Made by a program: the position numbers and the translations under genes. From assembly GCA_963854835.1 (NCBI GenBank), contig OY978526.1, positions 29,191,073 through 29,255,072 on the forward strand: DNA of 64,000 bases, in the 5' to 3' direction. The notes beneath the pieces were generated by a model. It made no database searches and was not told the origin of the DNA. It worked only from the letters and a program-made list of their open reading frames with translations. Positions 1-11,336 of this stretch are shown here, one piece after another (position 1 is the stretch's first letter; the number at the start of each line of letters is the position of its first letter). This DNA is from Megamerina dolium. Lineage: Eukaryota > Arthropoda > Insecta > Diptera > Megamerinidae.

Positions 1-183
1 GTTAATCAGCAGCTCGTTAATACTATGGTAAAAGACAATACGCCGTCGCTCAAAACGAAACCGTTTTTTAGTCGTTAGCACGATTATTGAGTGCCGCGTT
101 GCATGAATGCCTGACACACAACAAATGGATACGGTGTAGAAGCACAAGTATTGCCATAGCTGTAGAAACAACAGTGGTAGTAA

Positions 184-214
<31 letters not shown>

Positions 215-2526
215 TGCCAGTAGCCAACCAACCAGTCAGCCCAGAAATGTGCACACTCCAAAAACAACAAATGTTTCTGTGTTTACTACAAGTCTGTTCA
301 TTTCATTGTGATGTTGTTGCTTTTATCTCTTTCTAACACATACAAATTGTTATAATTCTCATGAAATGAGTGAGTGAACATAATGGAAATTAAACAGAAA
401 AGGAAGAGAACAATAAGAGAGCATCATCATAGTGGTGCTTTCAGTTGTAGTTGTTGTTATTATTATTATTGTTATTGTGGAGCGTATGTAAATAATGTGG
501 AAGTTGCTTCTTCTTCTTCGACATCTTTTATTTCTTCTGCTTTTTATTATATGTCGCCTTGGTGAGCGTAATACATATAAAAATCCATACATACATCCAT
601 CATGCAATTAAAGCTCTCAGCAGTCAATGTTTTCATATAGAAACTCACATTTGCTCTCTATGCGATTGATTTGCTCTTTTGCTCTCTGATTTTAATTGCT
701 TGTTTTCGTTTCTATTAATTTATGACAGCAACCTGAATGCTTAATATACTGATACACCGTTGCTTATTGATAGCCCATCTTTTTTTAGTACCGCTTACCG
801 CTTACCCCCTGTACACCAACATTTTTAATGATGCGATTTTCTACATCATCTCTAAGAAGTTTACCTCTTTGCTTCATGAATGTTATTTACATGCCACATT
901 TTGGACTCGATGTATGTTGAACATTTCCATCATAATCAGCATCAGTATCATCATCATCATCATCATCAGTAGGGTATTATGAGTAGCTTCTCGTTGGCAA
1001 TTGGCAAAATTGTAAAAAGGGGCGGCAACCAATTTTCTTCATCATTTTGTTTTTATTTTTTATTATTTGTTTTTTATTTTTTCTTTTTTGATTCCAAATG
1101 CATCTTACCCATAGCATTATATATCATGCAAAACGAGTTGTAATGGCTGTGCTCAAGCATGTTAGCATATATTTGTACACACACAGACGGTACATTGGGT
1201 GAGAGATGTAAGTAAAGAAATCAAAGAAAAAGGAATTATGCAGTAGTTGCCTTTGCCTTTATTAGTATATACATACATACATGGATACTCACACACACAC
1301 ACACACACAAACAGCAGCAGTTGGCGCATTTGCAGCATGAAGTTGTGAAAATAAACACCTCGTTAAAAGTACAACACATACAAACACAATATAGCAAGCA
1401 CACACGTGAGAAGAAACAAACAAATAATAACGACAATGCTGACGACCAAGACGACATATACATACATATGCATATATACATAATTCAACTACAACAATAG
1501 CTTGAGGCAGCAATGACGTCTGGTGTGTTGCACCATGCATGATATTTTCAGTAAGTAGGTAGATATATAGAAGGTATATATCTAGTAGTGTGATTCTGAA
1601 AGCGCCAACAATAAGATAATGACAAACTCGATGACGACGACGATGATGATGACGATGAACAAATAAATTTTCGTCTGTATTCTTATATTTGGTCTGCATG
1701 CATGCATGCATGCTGCTGCTGCTGTTGATGCTGTTGAAGCTGATGCTGCCACTTTTGTATGCATCTTGATAAGCGCGCTCTTGTTGTTGTGTTGTTTTAT
1801 TATTCCTTCTCATTGGATTTATTTATTTTCATGTTGCATGTCTTCAGATGCTGCATTTACTGCCAATAATACAGCTGATTCACCAGTGAGTGTTGTTCTT
1901 GTAGCACCTTTTTGGGGTGCGGTAATCGGTAATTGGTTTTTCTTTTCATCGTTGTCGTTTCAATTATGATGCTTAGCGCAAGTGGCATACCGACCATGTG
2001 CTCTATGTACAATCGGTAACTACTACGATACGTTAGTTAATATGGAATCAGTTTGTATTGGGGCTAATTTTTATTGTCATTTTGCAATTTAAAGGCATTG
2101 AAGAGAGGGTTTTTAAAAATTATTGTACTGTATGAACTTTATATGAATTCTTGGAATGTCTTGATTTTTGACTACGTCATTCAAATAGAAGTATTATAGC
2201 ATTTTAATAATTAGGGAGGAGAATTTAATTAAATATACACATAAATGGTAAATAGTAATGAGTTTTAAGAAAATATGTCTAAATTTATACTTTCAGTATA
2301 TCCATCACTCTGAATGTTCACCTTGGACGACAGTGTCCTTGCGCGAACTAACGCTCCATGCAAATCGAAGGCTCTGTGAAAAACAAACTAAAGGCAAGTC
2401 CAGACTGTATGTTAAAACGCTACATACATATATGGTCTCTATCGCTTAGTTCAAATTTGCTGCTTTGGACATTTTGACCATATCCTTTCTTTGGTGACAC
2501 CGCTCATTGTCAAATGAGACACATAT
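1..2526. other. Non-coding, microsatellite-rich stretch
   Basis: I see no gene here. The stretch holds short simple repeats: CAG/CAA at about 187-215, ATC at about 945-968, CA at about 1290-1310, GCATGCAT at about 1695-1712 and degenerate TACA/TATG runs. Short open frames are rich in runs of Q, A, S, C or I that simply translate these repeats, and open frames overlap on both strands, as expected of low-complexity DNA. No splice-flanked conserved exon is evident. An intron or intergenic origin is the simplest reading. Confidence 0.6.
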
Positions 2527-3753
2527 TTAGGCTGCTTGTAACATTGTGCTGCTTGGCAACTGGCAAAAGTTTTCGTTTACTCCAACACCTTTTGCGGCTT
2601 CCATCGTGCACCATTGCAACCATCGTTCCAGAGCTGCTGGACGCCATATATAAAATGTTTGTTCACGATTATCTCCAGGATTAATATATTCCTTCGTTGA
2701 CCGCAGCTTTTTATTAAACGGTTTTTGATTACACTTACCTGAAAATTGTTTCTCGATTGCTTTCACTTTACATTATTTTCTATTTGAATGTGACAGCTCA
2801 AGTGACAGCTGAAGCGACAGCTGTTATTGTTTATATAGGGCAGACTAAAACCATTGTTACAAGGGAGAAGACGGTGAAATGTATTGAGGCATTACTGGTA
2901 ATGCAAATCAAATTCTAGTACATTTAATAATGCATAATATAATTGACTATTGTAATAAATGTTCTCCTATCATGCACAGGATATTCCAAAACTTGTTCAG
3001 GTATTGTCAACATGAATATGTTTCAAAATATCAATATAGAAGAAATATCAAAATTTGTTCAGGCAATGTTAAAATTATTAACCCACTGGTCGTCGTTTTT
3101 TGCTTTTTAAAACAAAACAATGGGTTTTAACAAATTTTTAAATTATTTTATTTATTATAACATTTAAAAAAATATTTATAAGTTGGTGTAATTAGAAGAA
3201 AATTAATAATAATCGAAATTAAACATTAGATAAATGCATTTGAGATATTTCACCCTTATATAAACTAGGGGAGTTAATGTGTGCAAAATGTCTTTTGATT
3301 ATCTTCTTTACACATATTTCAAATCGAGAGCGAACAGTAAATATTTACTGGTACTGAAAATTTTCATTAACATTTTCTACCTCCTATAAAGTTCTTCTGC
3401 GTCCCCCTTGAACGCATATATAATTATATATACACTTTGCAATTTGCAATTTGATCTGATAAAAATTTAAAAGTGAACATATGTCATATATGTATGTCCA
3501 ACTAAAACTTATGACTTCATACAGTCTAATCACCCAACATACATGTCCAATTTATATTTCATATTGTCCCATATATTGACTAGACTATTAACTAAATGTC
3601 GCTAGCAAATATTTATGACAACACGTTCAAATGAGAACAAATGAGAGCAAATCTCATTTGACCACATTTTTATTTATTGTCTAAACTATTTGCACTCGAT
3701 TGTAAGAAATTTGTTCTTGAACATTTACTATATGCAGCGTGCTCGTGATTTAT
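2527..3753. other. Unassigned stretch with one unidentified ORF
   Basis: A minus-strand open frame at 2527-2766 (79 codons) has mixed, non-repetitive composition, including a tryptophan-rich part (YIWRPAALERWLQWC). I do not recognise it and no neighbour supports it. Just beyond its start, 2793-2832 carries three GACAGCT repeats. The rest, to 3753, is AT-rich with no coding signal. The ORF may be a decayed element fragment or chance. Confidence 0.3.
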
Positions 3754-4165
3754 GGCCCTTATTATGAGTTGCATTCGATCGTCGACTGTGGTCGAAAGTG
3801 CTAATCGAACGAATTGTAATTTTTTGTTATGACGCTTATTCGATGAAGAATAGCGCTATTGTGAATTTTACGAAATTGAGTTGAATTTTCTTCCATCAAT
3901 TGTTCCAGTTGTTGTTTCGTACTCACGAACTTAGACCCTCATAAAATTAATAAAAATTTTTTAAAATTAGTGTTTAATCACCAAAAAGTAAAAAACAAAC
4001 ACAAAATACTTACATTTTCACTACGCTACAGTAACGAAACAAAATTCGTTTTTCAACTAAATTTTAAGCAGTGTCGCACAACTCATAATATGCATTTGAC
4101 ATTCGGTCTTCGATCTTCGAAAACCAATGAAAATCGCAAATCGAATGCAACTCATAATAAGGCCC
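3754..4165. mobile_element. 412-bp element with 25-bp terminal inverted repeats (MITE-like)
   Basis: The left end reads GGCCCTTATTATGAGTTGCA and continues TTCGAT; the right end (4140-4165) is its reverse complement with about one mismatch. A further copy of the ATTATGAGTTG motif lies just inside the right end, at about 4081-4092. No transposase is present: open frames inside are short and unconvincing. Size, matching ends and lack of coding sequence fit a miniature inverted-repeat transposable element. I could not identify a clean target-site duplication, so the superfamily (PIF/Harbinger, hAT or other) stays open. Confidence 0.7.
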
Positions 4166-4551
4166 AATATAAAGATTGGATGGAGATGGAGGACGAAAAA
4201 TCCATCTTACAATATTTTTTTCTTCTCAGTGAGAAGCAAAAACATTTTTTGACACTTTTCTTAAGTCAACGTTGGTTACTTTAGCTTTAACTTGATCTTT
4301 CGAAACATATTTCGAAGTAACAGAAGTGACATCTAGCTGTTATTAACTATTCAGATAAACCGTACGTAGATCGAAATTAATCAATTTTGATTAATCAACA
4401 ATTTTGATTAATCAAATTTATCGACTAAAAGATTAATAACACAACCCTAGTTTTAATATGACACCTGTATAAATAGTGACATAATTATTTATATCCATTG
4501 TATCAAAAGTAGAAAATAGAAAAGTAGAATAATACCTGTGCGAGACTTGTC
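4166..4551. repeat. GATTAATCAA tandem motif beside TAGGGTTG
   Basis: At 4378-4420 the palindromic motif GATTAATCAA occurs three times in near-tandem. About 30 bases further on is ACAACCCTAG (minus strand CTAGGGTTGT), a sequence seen at ends of some hAT-type elements, but I found no partner end. A similar GATTAATCAA-rich patch occurs at about 51525-51660. This is probably an old element edge. No gene is visible. Confidence 0.35.
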
Positions 4552-4914
4552 CTAAGCCATAAACCTGAGACATTTGGAATGACTTTCGTTCGATGCATCG
4601 AAAATTCTGTTGTCTTCAAGAGCGCAATTTTCTTGATTTTCTTCATGAAGGGCTGGAGGAAAATTTATATCTTTAAATAACTTCTTGTGCAACTGATAAC
4701 AAATGTTACCTTCGATTGATCTTGGTGTTTTATTTAGAAGTTCAGCAACAATTTTTTGCTTCTTTTCACGACGCTGAACTCGTTGAAAACTCTCTCTATT
4801 AATTGTAAGCCAGGGAATCGGCTTATAAATTGATGGCACAACACCCAGTTGTAGCAACATTTCCTTTGCGAAACCTAAGAAATTGTTTAGCGTTAATTTC
4901 GTTAGTATAAACAC
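4552..4914 (-). CDS. Unidentified ORF, 120 codons
   Basis: This is an uninterrupted minus-strand frame with ordinary, non-repetitive composition: a leucine/phenylalanine-rich start, a basic middle (RVQRREKKQKIVAELL) and an acidic C-terminal third (NQENCALEDN). No signal peptide, membrane segment or catalytic motif is evident, and I do not recognise a family. It lies about 270 bases from a broken pogo-like transposase on the same strand but shows none of that family's motifs. It could be a fragment of another element, a single unannotated exon or chance. The annotated start is simply the first ATG; a splice acceptor upstream cannot be excluded. Confidence 0.25.
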   Translation of the reverse strand: MFILTKLTLNNFLGFAKEMLLQLGVVPSIYKPIPWLTINRESFQRVQRREKKQKIVAELLNKTPRSIEGNICYQLHKKLFKDINFPPALHEENQENCALEDNRIFDASNESHSKCLRFMA

Positions 4915-6242
4915 AATGAATGCAATTGAAACAAATTATATTTACCCATTTTAAATTTCAGGGAACGTATGCCAACAACCGACCTAGCTACATATCTCTG
5001 CTACAAATATTGTACTATATAGCATATAGACTAAGCTGTCCATTTTGACTAATCACACTCCGTTTTTGATATTACTTTACATTGCTTTCTGCAAACCGAG
5101 TTACAAATAGAACAAATATTCTTTTTTTTCTGCCTCAAGCGTAAAATTTACAATTTCCTTTTTTTTTCATTTAGTGTCCTTAATTAGGTAATTTTCCAAA
5201 AATATAAAATAGAACATAAATTATATTTTCTGAATAGGTAGTTTTTCATTATCATATTGTTATAAATATATACGTTCGGTATTCGTGACTGATTAAAAAC
5301 CAGAGATTTTTTGCCACCAACAATTTCAGTTTGTTTGCCATTCGCATTTGAACAGGGCAAGAAAGTTACTTGCCTCACTACATATGACGGGAGTGTGGTT
5401 TGGAAGAATTCGATAATATAAACCGGATATGTCGGCGTTGTAGATTTGATCAAGGGTCAGCCCATGCTTATCAACGTAATCTTTAAACTCTTGTACAAAT
5501 GGATCAAGAAGATGAGATTTTTAAGACAACTTTTCCCCGGTTATTTTTTAAAATCTAATTCCATGACGACGCTTAAACTTCTTCAACCATCCATCACTAG
5601 CATTGAAACGTGAATTGGTTGGACAAATTTTGGAATGCAACTGAATGGCTTTTGATCGCAAAATCTCTGCTGATATTGGGACATTGTTCTCTCTTTATTT
5701 TGAAAACTACTTATAAAGCATTTTTTATATTCTCGGGTATTCTGCTTTCTTTAAAGTGTAACGTTTGCCAGGTCCACTTTCAGTTGAGCGTACGAAATTT
5801 TTAAGTGCATTCTCTTGATTTTTATTGCGATAAACCGAAGATTTATGCAACTTGTAACTTGCGCGAATTGATTTTATGGAATATCCGCTTTTAATTTTTT
5901 TTTACAATCTCTAATTTTTGAGTAATCGTGGGCTTTAAAATATTTTGAACTCTTCTCATATTTAAATCATGCGCTGCACACAACAGACACAAAAAAAATG
6001 ACAAAATAAAACACCAAAATTCTCCAAAGAGACTCATGTACAAACAAATTAACGTATTTTCCCGTTATTACTGCTTATTTTACATTATGCGTATGCTATG
6101 AAAGTGGCGCAAATTGAACAGTTTCTTTTTTCTTTTTTGTCAACTGTCGCCATTATAGAACCTACAATGCCAAAAATATTAAGTTATCGCAATAAATGGA
6201 CTGTTGCGATAATGGGTAGTCGCGAATATCGAGCATGTACTG
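4915..6242 (-). mobile_element. pogo/Tigger-like element, 3' end not found
   Basis: The 5' end of the element is probably at 6242. On the minus strand it begins CAGTACATGCTCGATATTCG and is preceded by TA, matching the CAGT-type ends and TA target of pogo/Tigger elements. The leader between 5960 and 6242 has no coding content. I could not find a matching inverted repeat on the 3' side, so the left boundary given here is an outer limit and the element is probably truncated within 4915-5184. Confidence 0.5.
5184..5959 (-). pseudogene. Broken pogo/Tigger-like (CENP-B-type) transposase
   Basis: Minus-strand frames give, in order, an N-terminal segment near 5959 (MRRVQNILKPTITQKLEIVKK) resembling the first helix-turn-helix; a CENPB-type segment (ASDGWLKKFKRRHGIRF) at about 5530-5610; then the start of the DDE catalytic domain (DQIYNADISGLYYRILPN), where the family normally has D-E-T/S-G-L, so the first catalytic Asp (NAD) is present. 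It continues with VTFLPCSNANG in a shifted frame. At least two frameshifts and several stops break it, and the rest of the DDE domain after about residue 200 is missing. The family's enzymes cut and paste DNA at TA sites. This copy cannot make a functional enzyme. Confidence 0.75.
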
Positions 6243-6373
6243 TATAAAGATTTGTCACACTTTCGATTTTGTTTTGCCAAAATTTTACTTTACTAGCGTG
6301 TCGCACATTACAAGTTCAGAAATCCACGACCGTTTCCAATTGGGACCAAAATTTGTATGTTGTACCATCGACT

Positions 6374-6436
6374 GAGTAGATTCCTTCTAATGTTGTCCAA
6401 ATTGAACACGCAAACTGTATTGGAAGAGAAGCTTAG
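6374..6436 (+). repeat. Fragment of the tRNA-derived SINE (3' part)
   Basis: This short stretch matches the 3' region of the SINE seen at 7490, 35750, 52515, 59086, 62048 and 63355: a CCTTCTAATG(T/C)TGTCCAAA motif followed by an AACACGC-containing segment and GTATTGGAAGAGAAGCTTAG. The tRNA-like head is absent, so it cannot be transcribed from its own promoter. Confidence 0.55.
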
Positions 6437-7489
6437 TGGTATCATAATGGGCCTAAATGTGTTCTCTCAGAGAGGGGGCAGCCCTCTAATTAACCTAATA
6501 TTGATTGACTTATAATATTGATTTTGGGGGAGATGAATAAAAAAAAATTATTTTAATTTTTTGAGTCTCCATCGAGGAGTCTGGACCTTAAGCACCGACG
6601 TAAAACCGCAGACCCTGTCAGCTGACACGATCTATCTTATGGGATTGTAGTCGTGACTGTGGATATCTCACCACCGCATGACGGTGACGAAGCCGTTGCC
6701 CGTAGGGGAGAGACACAAAAGCAATTGGATTTTTTCTGTAAAACCATGACAGCTTAGTAGTCAGATTAGCCTTTTATAAATAACATAAATAAGGAATAAA
6801 CTAAGAAAGTAAAAACTTTTCTTTAATTAACCAAAACTATCATCGTGCTTAGTTATTTATTAAAATATAGTTCACGTATATTACATTTTTTTTTAGTTTC
6901 GAACGTCTATACTATAAAATTTGATAATGAAAATGGTGTATTTAAAAGCATGCGTGCCCAATGATACATGGCAACATTGTTATGTATGTATACAAGGAAG
7001 AATAGTTGATTTCTCCGTTGTCGGAGATATAATAAATACAAAACCTACAAACCTTCATCTTCAATATACATATATTTAATTCCAATTAATATAATCCTTT
7101 CCACACTCAGACAAGAGCGGTGGTAATTAATTGCAAACATAATTTCCCATTGATTCTCCATTTTATATTTTAATTGCTTCATTTAAGCAATTCTTTGTGC
7201 AGGCTTTCATTTATCAAATTGTATGTATAACACAAGTCTCACTCACTCACTCATCATGCAATTAACTGTGGCAAGAAATAACAGCTCTACTCCCATATAT
7301 GCTATATATATGTGCATGTATTTCTCATTAAGATTACTAATCCCTAAACTGATGATGTCTATGTTATCATAGCACATACATACCAACGTACATGCATTAT
7401 GGGGGGGTATGGTAAATACATGCCAATGAACAAAAATAAATATCCTGCCACCGAAATTTATCATGACTACACTTTGTTTTGCCTTTGTG
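6437..7489. other. Unassigned; contains a GC-richer block at 6560-6730
   Basis: About 170 bases at 6560-6730 are clearly richer in G+C than their surroundings and include short self-complementary stretches (for example TGACGG/CCGTTG around the CCGCATGACGG segment). No open frame, tRNA boxes or known element end could be assigned. It may be the untranslated 3' part of a retroelement. The remainder to 7489 is AT-rich and shows no gene. Confidence 0.3.
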
Positions 7490-7688
7490 AGTGCCGTAGC
7501 TGAGTGGTTAGTGTGTTGGTGTTTTAATCTGTAGGTCGTGGGTTCTCAATCCTCGGCTGAAGTTCTGCCGTTCGGAACCGGCTAAAATAAGTAGGTCCAA
7601 AATTTAACACGCACAACAGTAATGAAAGAGAAGCTTGGTCAAAGAGCCCTTCGAGGCTTATAAGGGCCACATACATATATTTTTTTTC
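7490..7688 (+). repeat. tRNA-derived SINE, internally deleted copy
   Basis: The head (7491-7560) looks like a tRNA gene: GTAGCTGAGTGG serves as an A box and GGTTCTCAATCC as a B box with one inserted base, at normal tRNA spacing. The body then jumps to the 3' region shared with the other copies (GGAACCGGCTAAAATAAGTA; AACACGCACAACAG; GAGAAGCTTGG) and ends in a T-rich tail after ACATACATAT. Compared with the 336-bp copy at 59086-59421, roughly 130 bp of the middle are missing. RNA polymerase III would transcribe such elements, and they move using a LINE's enzymes. Confidence 0.8.
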
Positions 7689-9809
7689 ATTTACACTTTG
7701 TTCTCACATGCTTTACTACTTTATTTCACTCTTATATCATACTGCAATATACATATGCATATACAATACATATATAAATTACATATATAAAAATAATGCA
7801 ATTACTTCCACGATCCACAAGAGTAGCAGTGTGTGTCTGCCCTGAAAAATGCTCTTTTATTTGCTCTATGATTGGTCAATTTCCTATTGGTTTATTGTGG
7901 TTGCTTATTTCAAACTGGATGATATGAATATAATCTAATAGAATGGTGGCATCAAGTATATTTACTCTTTTACTTAGAATGAGTGAGAGAGACAGAGAGA
8001 GAGAGAGCGAGTCTTTTATGAATATATGAAATGACATTGAGAGAAAAGTGATGGAATTAGTGAATGAGCCTTAGTAATAGAGTACATGAAGCAAACATAA
8101 AAGTAGATACATACTCGTACAACAATAAACGATAATAATAATAATAACGTTTATGGCTATTAAAATGATGGAGCAAAAAATTGTGGTGAACCCTACTTAT
8201 GAGAAAGCAAGAGAGAAATTAAGCACACTAACAGAAGTCTCAGCATGTCTATGAATATGTATGTAGGTGTTTATGTATTGTATATAAATCCAATTCATTT
8301 AATAATTGCCAACGAGATGAAGCTCATTACCACAATGAATAGTGCTGATGAAGATGAGATTTGTCTCTACTCTTTCTTCTTCATATTCTTCCCCAAGCTG
8401 ATTTCTATATCTAATTTTCAGTTTATTTGCACATACAGACACACACACACATCTACAGATATACAGTTTATTTATTAGGTAAATGGATAAATGAACGATA
8501 GTGAGTGACTGAATTGGTTGACTGGTTGGTTGGTTGGACGGTTGGTTGGTTGGATATGGTATGATGGCTTTAATGATTGTTTTATGGGGGCAATGGTAAC
8601 AACAGATAGTCAGATAGATAAGAGAAGGAACAAATCGGCATATAGTAAGCATTTAGTTTGGTATCTAGTAATTTACTTATACAAATTTATGATATCATAT
8701 TCGTGTGATTGTGTGTAATCGTACAATTTCATTATAGCTACTAGCAAACCTACCTACAAGTACATCGCTAATTATAAGCTTAATCTTCTTATGTGCGTTC
8801 TCTGTGAGTATGTGTGATTATTTAGGCAGCGCTCGTTAGCAAGTTTTATTTTAAAAAAAAAACAATTTTTTTTTCAATACGTAAATGGATTTTTTTTTTA
8901 AATGGATGCATATAAGTAGTACGTACATATGCATATATGTGCTGCTACTGATGACGCCTTTTTAAAATAATTTGGCTCCATTCCGTCATTCTCTCAAATT
9001 TCTAAATACAAAACGACCGCCCCAGTAATGTGAGCATATGCTGAATATATGCTGGCATTGTCGATTTTTGCCCATTAGATGGTATTGTTTGTAACGGTAT
9101 ATAATAATGCCAACAATAATACATAACTAAGATGGTGATGATGATGATGATGTTTACGTCAAACTTTATATAGATATTGGTTTGTTTAGTGTGACCATAT
9201 TGATGGTGTCTAGTGTCTGTGCTAATTAAATTTATTATGATTGTTGTTGTTGTTTATTTCTTTTCTCGACCGTGAACAGACACAAGCTGAAACTTGAGCA
9301 CAAAATAATTGGCTAAATAATCAAATACACACATATATGTATGTACTCGTATGTGCGTGTTGCTAGCTTGCTTATTTTGTTCGTGTGCATGTTTGCCGAG
9401 AGAGACAGAGCAAAAGGGTTGCAATAATGCATGGCTGGCTGTGTGTATGCCGTATAACATGGTTGTTGCTCGCTACAAGATGGAGTCATTTACAGCTGCT
9501 GAACTGTTATAGTTGTTGTTGTTGTTTATAATATATTCATCTCATTTACACACACACACACGCATACTACATCAACCATCAAATCTATCCAACTTCAATT
9601 ATATACAAAGACGTAGCTGGAGCGATACCGATTATGAGAAATTGGTGATGAATACCTACATAGTTATTGTTGACATAATTAATTGCAATCATTTATTATT
9701 GTTGTTTCATTTAATTGAAGTTCCAATGGATATTGAAGAAGTGATATTTTAATGTTTTCCACTATAAATTATTGCGAAAAACCGACGGCATAAATATAGG
9801 CACCTACAT
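7689..9809. other. Non-coding, microsatellite-rich stretch
   Basis: There is no credible gene. Simple repeats include GA at about 7985-8008, ATA at about 8132-8145, TTGG at about 8518-8555, GAT at about 9131-9151 and CA at about 9550-9562. Open frames found here overlap these tracts on both strands. Confidence 0.55.
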
Positions 9810-10142
9810 CTAGTTTTTCAATTGCACAAACTTGGAGACCTTGTAGTGGAATTGATGTTTTAAATATGACATGATTATGATCTTGGTAACATTGCCAAAT
9901 CGTATAATAATACTATCTGGTAATTTTTCACATCGAACAGGCATCTCATGTACCATAGATATAGTAAATTTTGGCGTCTTGTTGAATCCAATGGTCGAAT
10001 GATGCTGTCTCATAATAATGCACAATAAATAGTTGCTTTTTTTTGTGGGAAAGTGAGGGTCTCTTCTAAGTGATAATTGGTTTTGTGTCATAGCGCAGAA
10101 AATGTGTCTTATCAGAGAAAGTCGATTTATTATTATTATCAT
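9810..10142 (-). pseudogene. Possible IS630/mariner-type transposase relic
   Basis: A 110-codon minus-strand frame and its neighbouring frames contain pieces suggestive of the D,D-E/D transposase fold: a segment reading SDKTHF in one frame (compare SDEAHF/SDES in this superfamily), HWIQQDA in another, and MSYLKHQFHYKVSKFVQLKN near the end, comparable to the YLKxxVY...I..LK region before the C-terminus. The pieces are in the right order but in different frames. The match is weak and I could not find terminal repeats, so chance similarity is a real alternative. Confidence 0.3.
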
Positions 10143-10324
10143 TTTTTTTTTTTTGAAAAATCAGTATCAATCTTGCATGCATGGTTTCTGGAAGGAATCA
10201 AAACAAATGTCAAAATGTTCGATAATTAATCATCTATAGCAGTGTATCTTGCAATTGATGGCTCGATGAGTGGTCTGTTCCTGGCCTAGTTTTTATGCTT
10301 TGTGAAAGGGAGGGGGAAGGCCCT

Positions 10325-11093
10325 CCCAGTTATGTCGACGATATTGACATAATCGGCATGAACACGCGAGCAGTCAGTGCAGCATTCTCAGAGTTGGAAA
10401 GAGAGTCGTGTCGGATGGGTCTCACGGTGAACGAGGGAAAGACGAAGTATCTAGTGTCAACAAACAAAGAGTCCCGGCATCTAGGACAGCACGTCACTGT
10501 TGACAACTATGCTTTTGAAGTAGTAAGGGACTTTGTCTATCTTGGAACCAGCATTAACAGCAGTAATCATGCGTAGGATAACTCTTGCTAACAGGTGTTA
10601 TTTTGGGCTGAGTAAGCAATTGAGAAGTCGAGCCCTCTCTCGAAGAACGAAAACTACACTCTACAAGTCTCTCATCATGCCTGTCCTAACATATGGCGCT
10701 GAAGCCTGGACAATATCCACCTCGGATGAGCGAATGCTTGGAGTTTTCGAGAGAAAAGTCCTACGCAAGATCTTTGGACCTATTTGCGTTGGTGGCGAGT
10801 ACTGAATAAGGTACAACCATGAGCTGTACGAGCTGTATGCCGATATTGACATAGTAAAGCGCATAAAAATCCAGCGGCTGAGCTGGCTAGGTCATATCGA
10901 GCGAATGGAAGAACACGCTCCAGCTAAGAAGGTGTTATATTCGGAACCCGCTGGAGGACGACGCAGAAGAGGAAGACCAAACCTCCGGTGGAAAGACCAA
11001 GTACTGGAGAACCTGACGGCGCTTGGAATTTCTAACTGGCACCAGCTAGCGAAGAATAGAGATGGCTGGCGAAGCATGTTATTTTCGGCCTAA
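10325..11093 (+). pseudogene. RTE-type reverse transcriptase, broken
   Basis: The frame opens into the catalytic box YVDDIDIIG (10331-10357), a variant of the usual YADD that keeps both aspartates. It continues through MGLTVNEGKTKYLVSTN and FVYLGTSIN, then shifts frame near 10555 at the point where a few residues are missing. The second frame carries RRITLANRCYFGL, LYKSLIMPVLTYGAEAW and FERKVLRKIFGP, and stops at 10803. The final part (10859-11093) resumes as IQRLSWLGHIERM, RRRRGRPNLRWKDQV and NWHQLAKNRDGWR, ending at a natural TAA. So there is one frameshift and one stop. The N-terminal endonuclease and most of the RT are missing. Confidence 0.85.
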
Positions 11094-11133
11094 ATCGATA
11101 TTCGGTTGTTATAAGTAAGTAAGTAAGTAAGTA
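10325..11133 (+). mobile_element. 5'-truncated RTE-clade non-LTR retrotransposon
   Basis: Only the 3' third of a LINE remains: the end of the reverse transcriptase and the C-terminal region, followed by a short tail of TAAG repeats (about 11110-11133). RTE-type elements characteristically end in short tandem repeats instead of poly(A), which supports the clade call. Sequence upstream of 10325 shows no RT homology, as expected from incomplete reverse transcription. It belongs with two other fragments of the same type at 44985-45245 and 47715-48099. Confidence 0.8.
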
Positions 11134-11154
11134 ATATATATATGTGTATATATA

Positions 11155-11216
<62 letters not shown>

Positions 11217-11252
11217 ATAAGTAAGTAAGTAAGTAAGTAATATATATATGTG

Positions 11253-11333
<81 letters not shown>
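11108..11333. repeat. 106-bp tandem duplication and (AT)n tract
   Basis: The retrotransposon tail GTTATAAG(TAAG)n plus the adjoining TATATATGTGTATATA occurs twice, at 11108 and 11214, a period of 106 bp. Each copy runs into a long pure AT tract. The second tract is interrupted by the element inserted at 11334 and resumes at 13558-13608. Confidence 0.85.

Positions 11334-11336
<3 letters not shown>

Noticed and set aside
1289..1813. 174-codon minus-strand ORF, the longest by simple length in the first 10 kb
   Set aside because: It translates CA, CATG and GAT microsatellites (runs of V/C, H/R and S), overlaps open frames on the other strand and shows no domain.
7491..7562. Candidate functional tRNA gene
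   Set aside because: The fold is imperfect, the B box has an extra base and the sequence continues into a SINE body found at several other sites.
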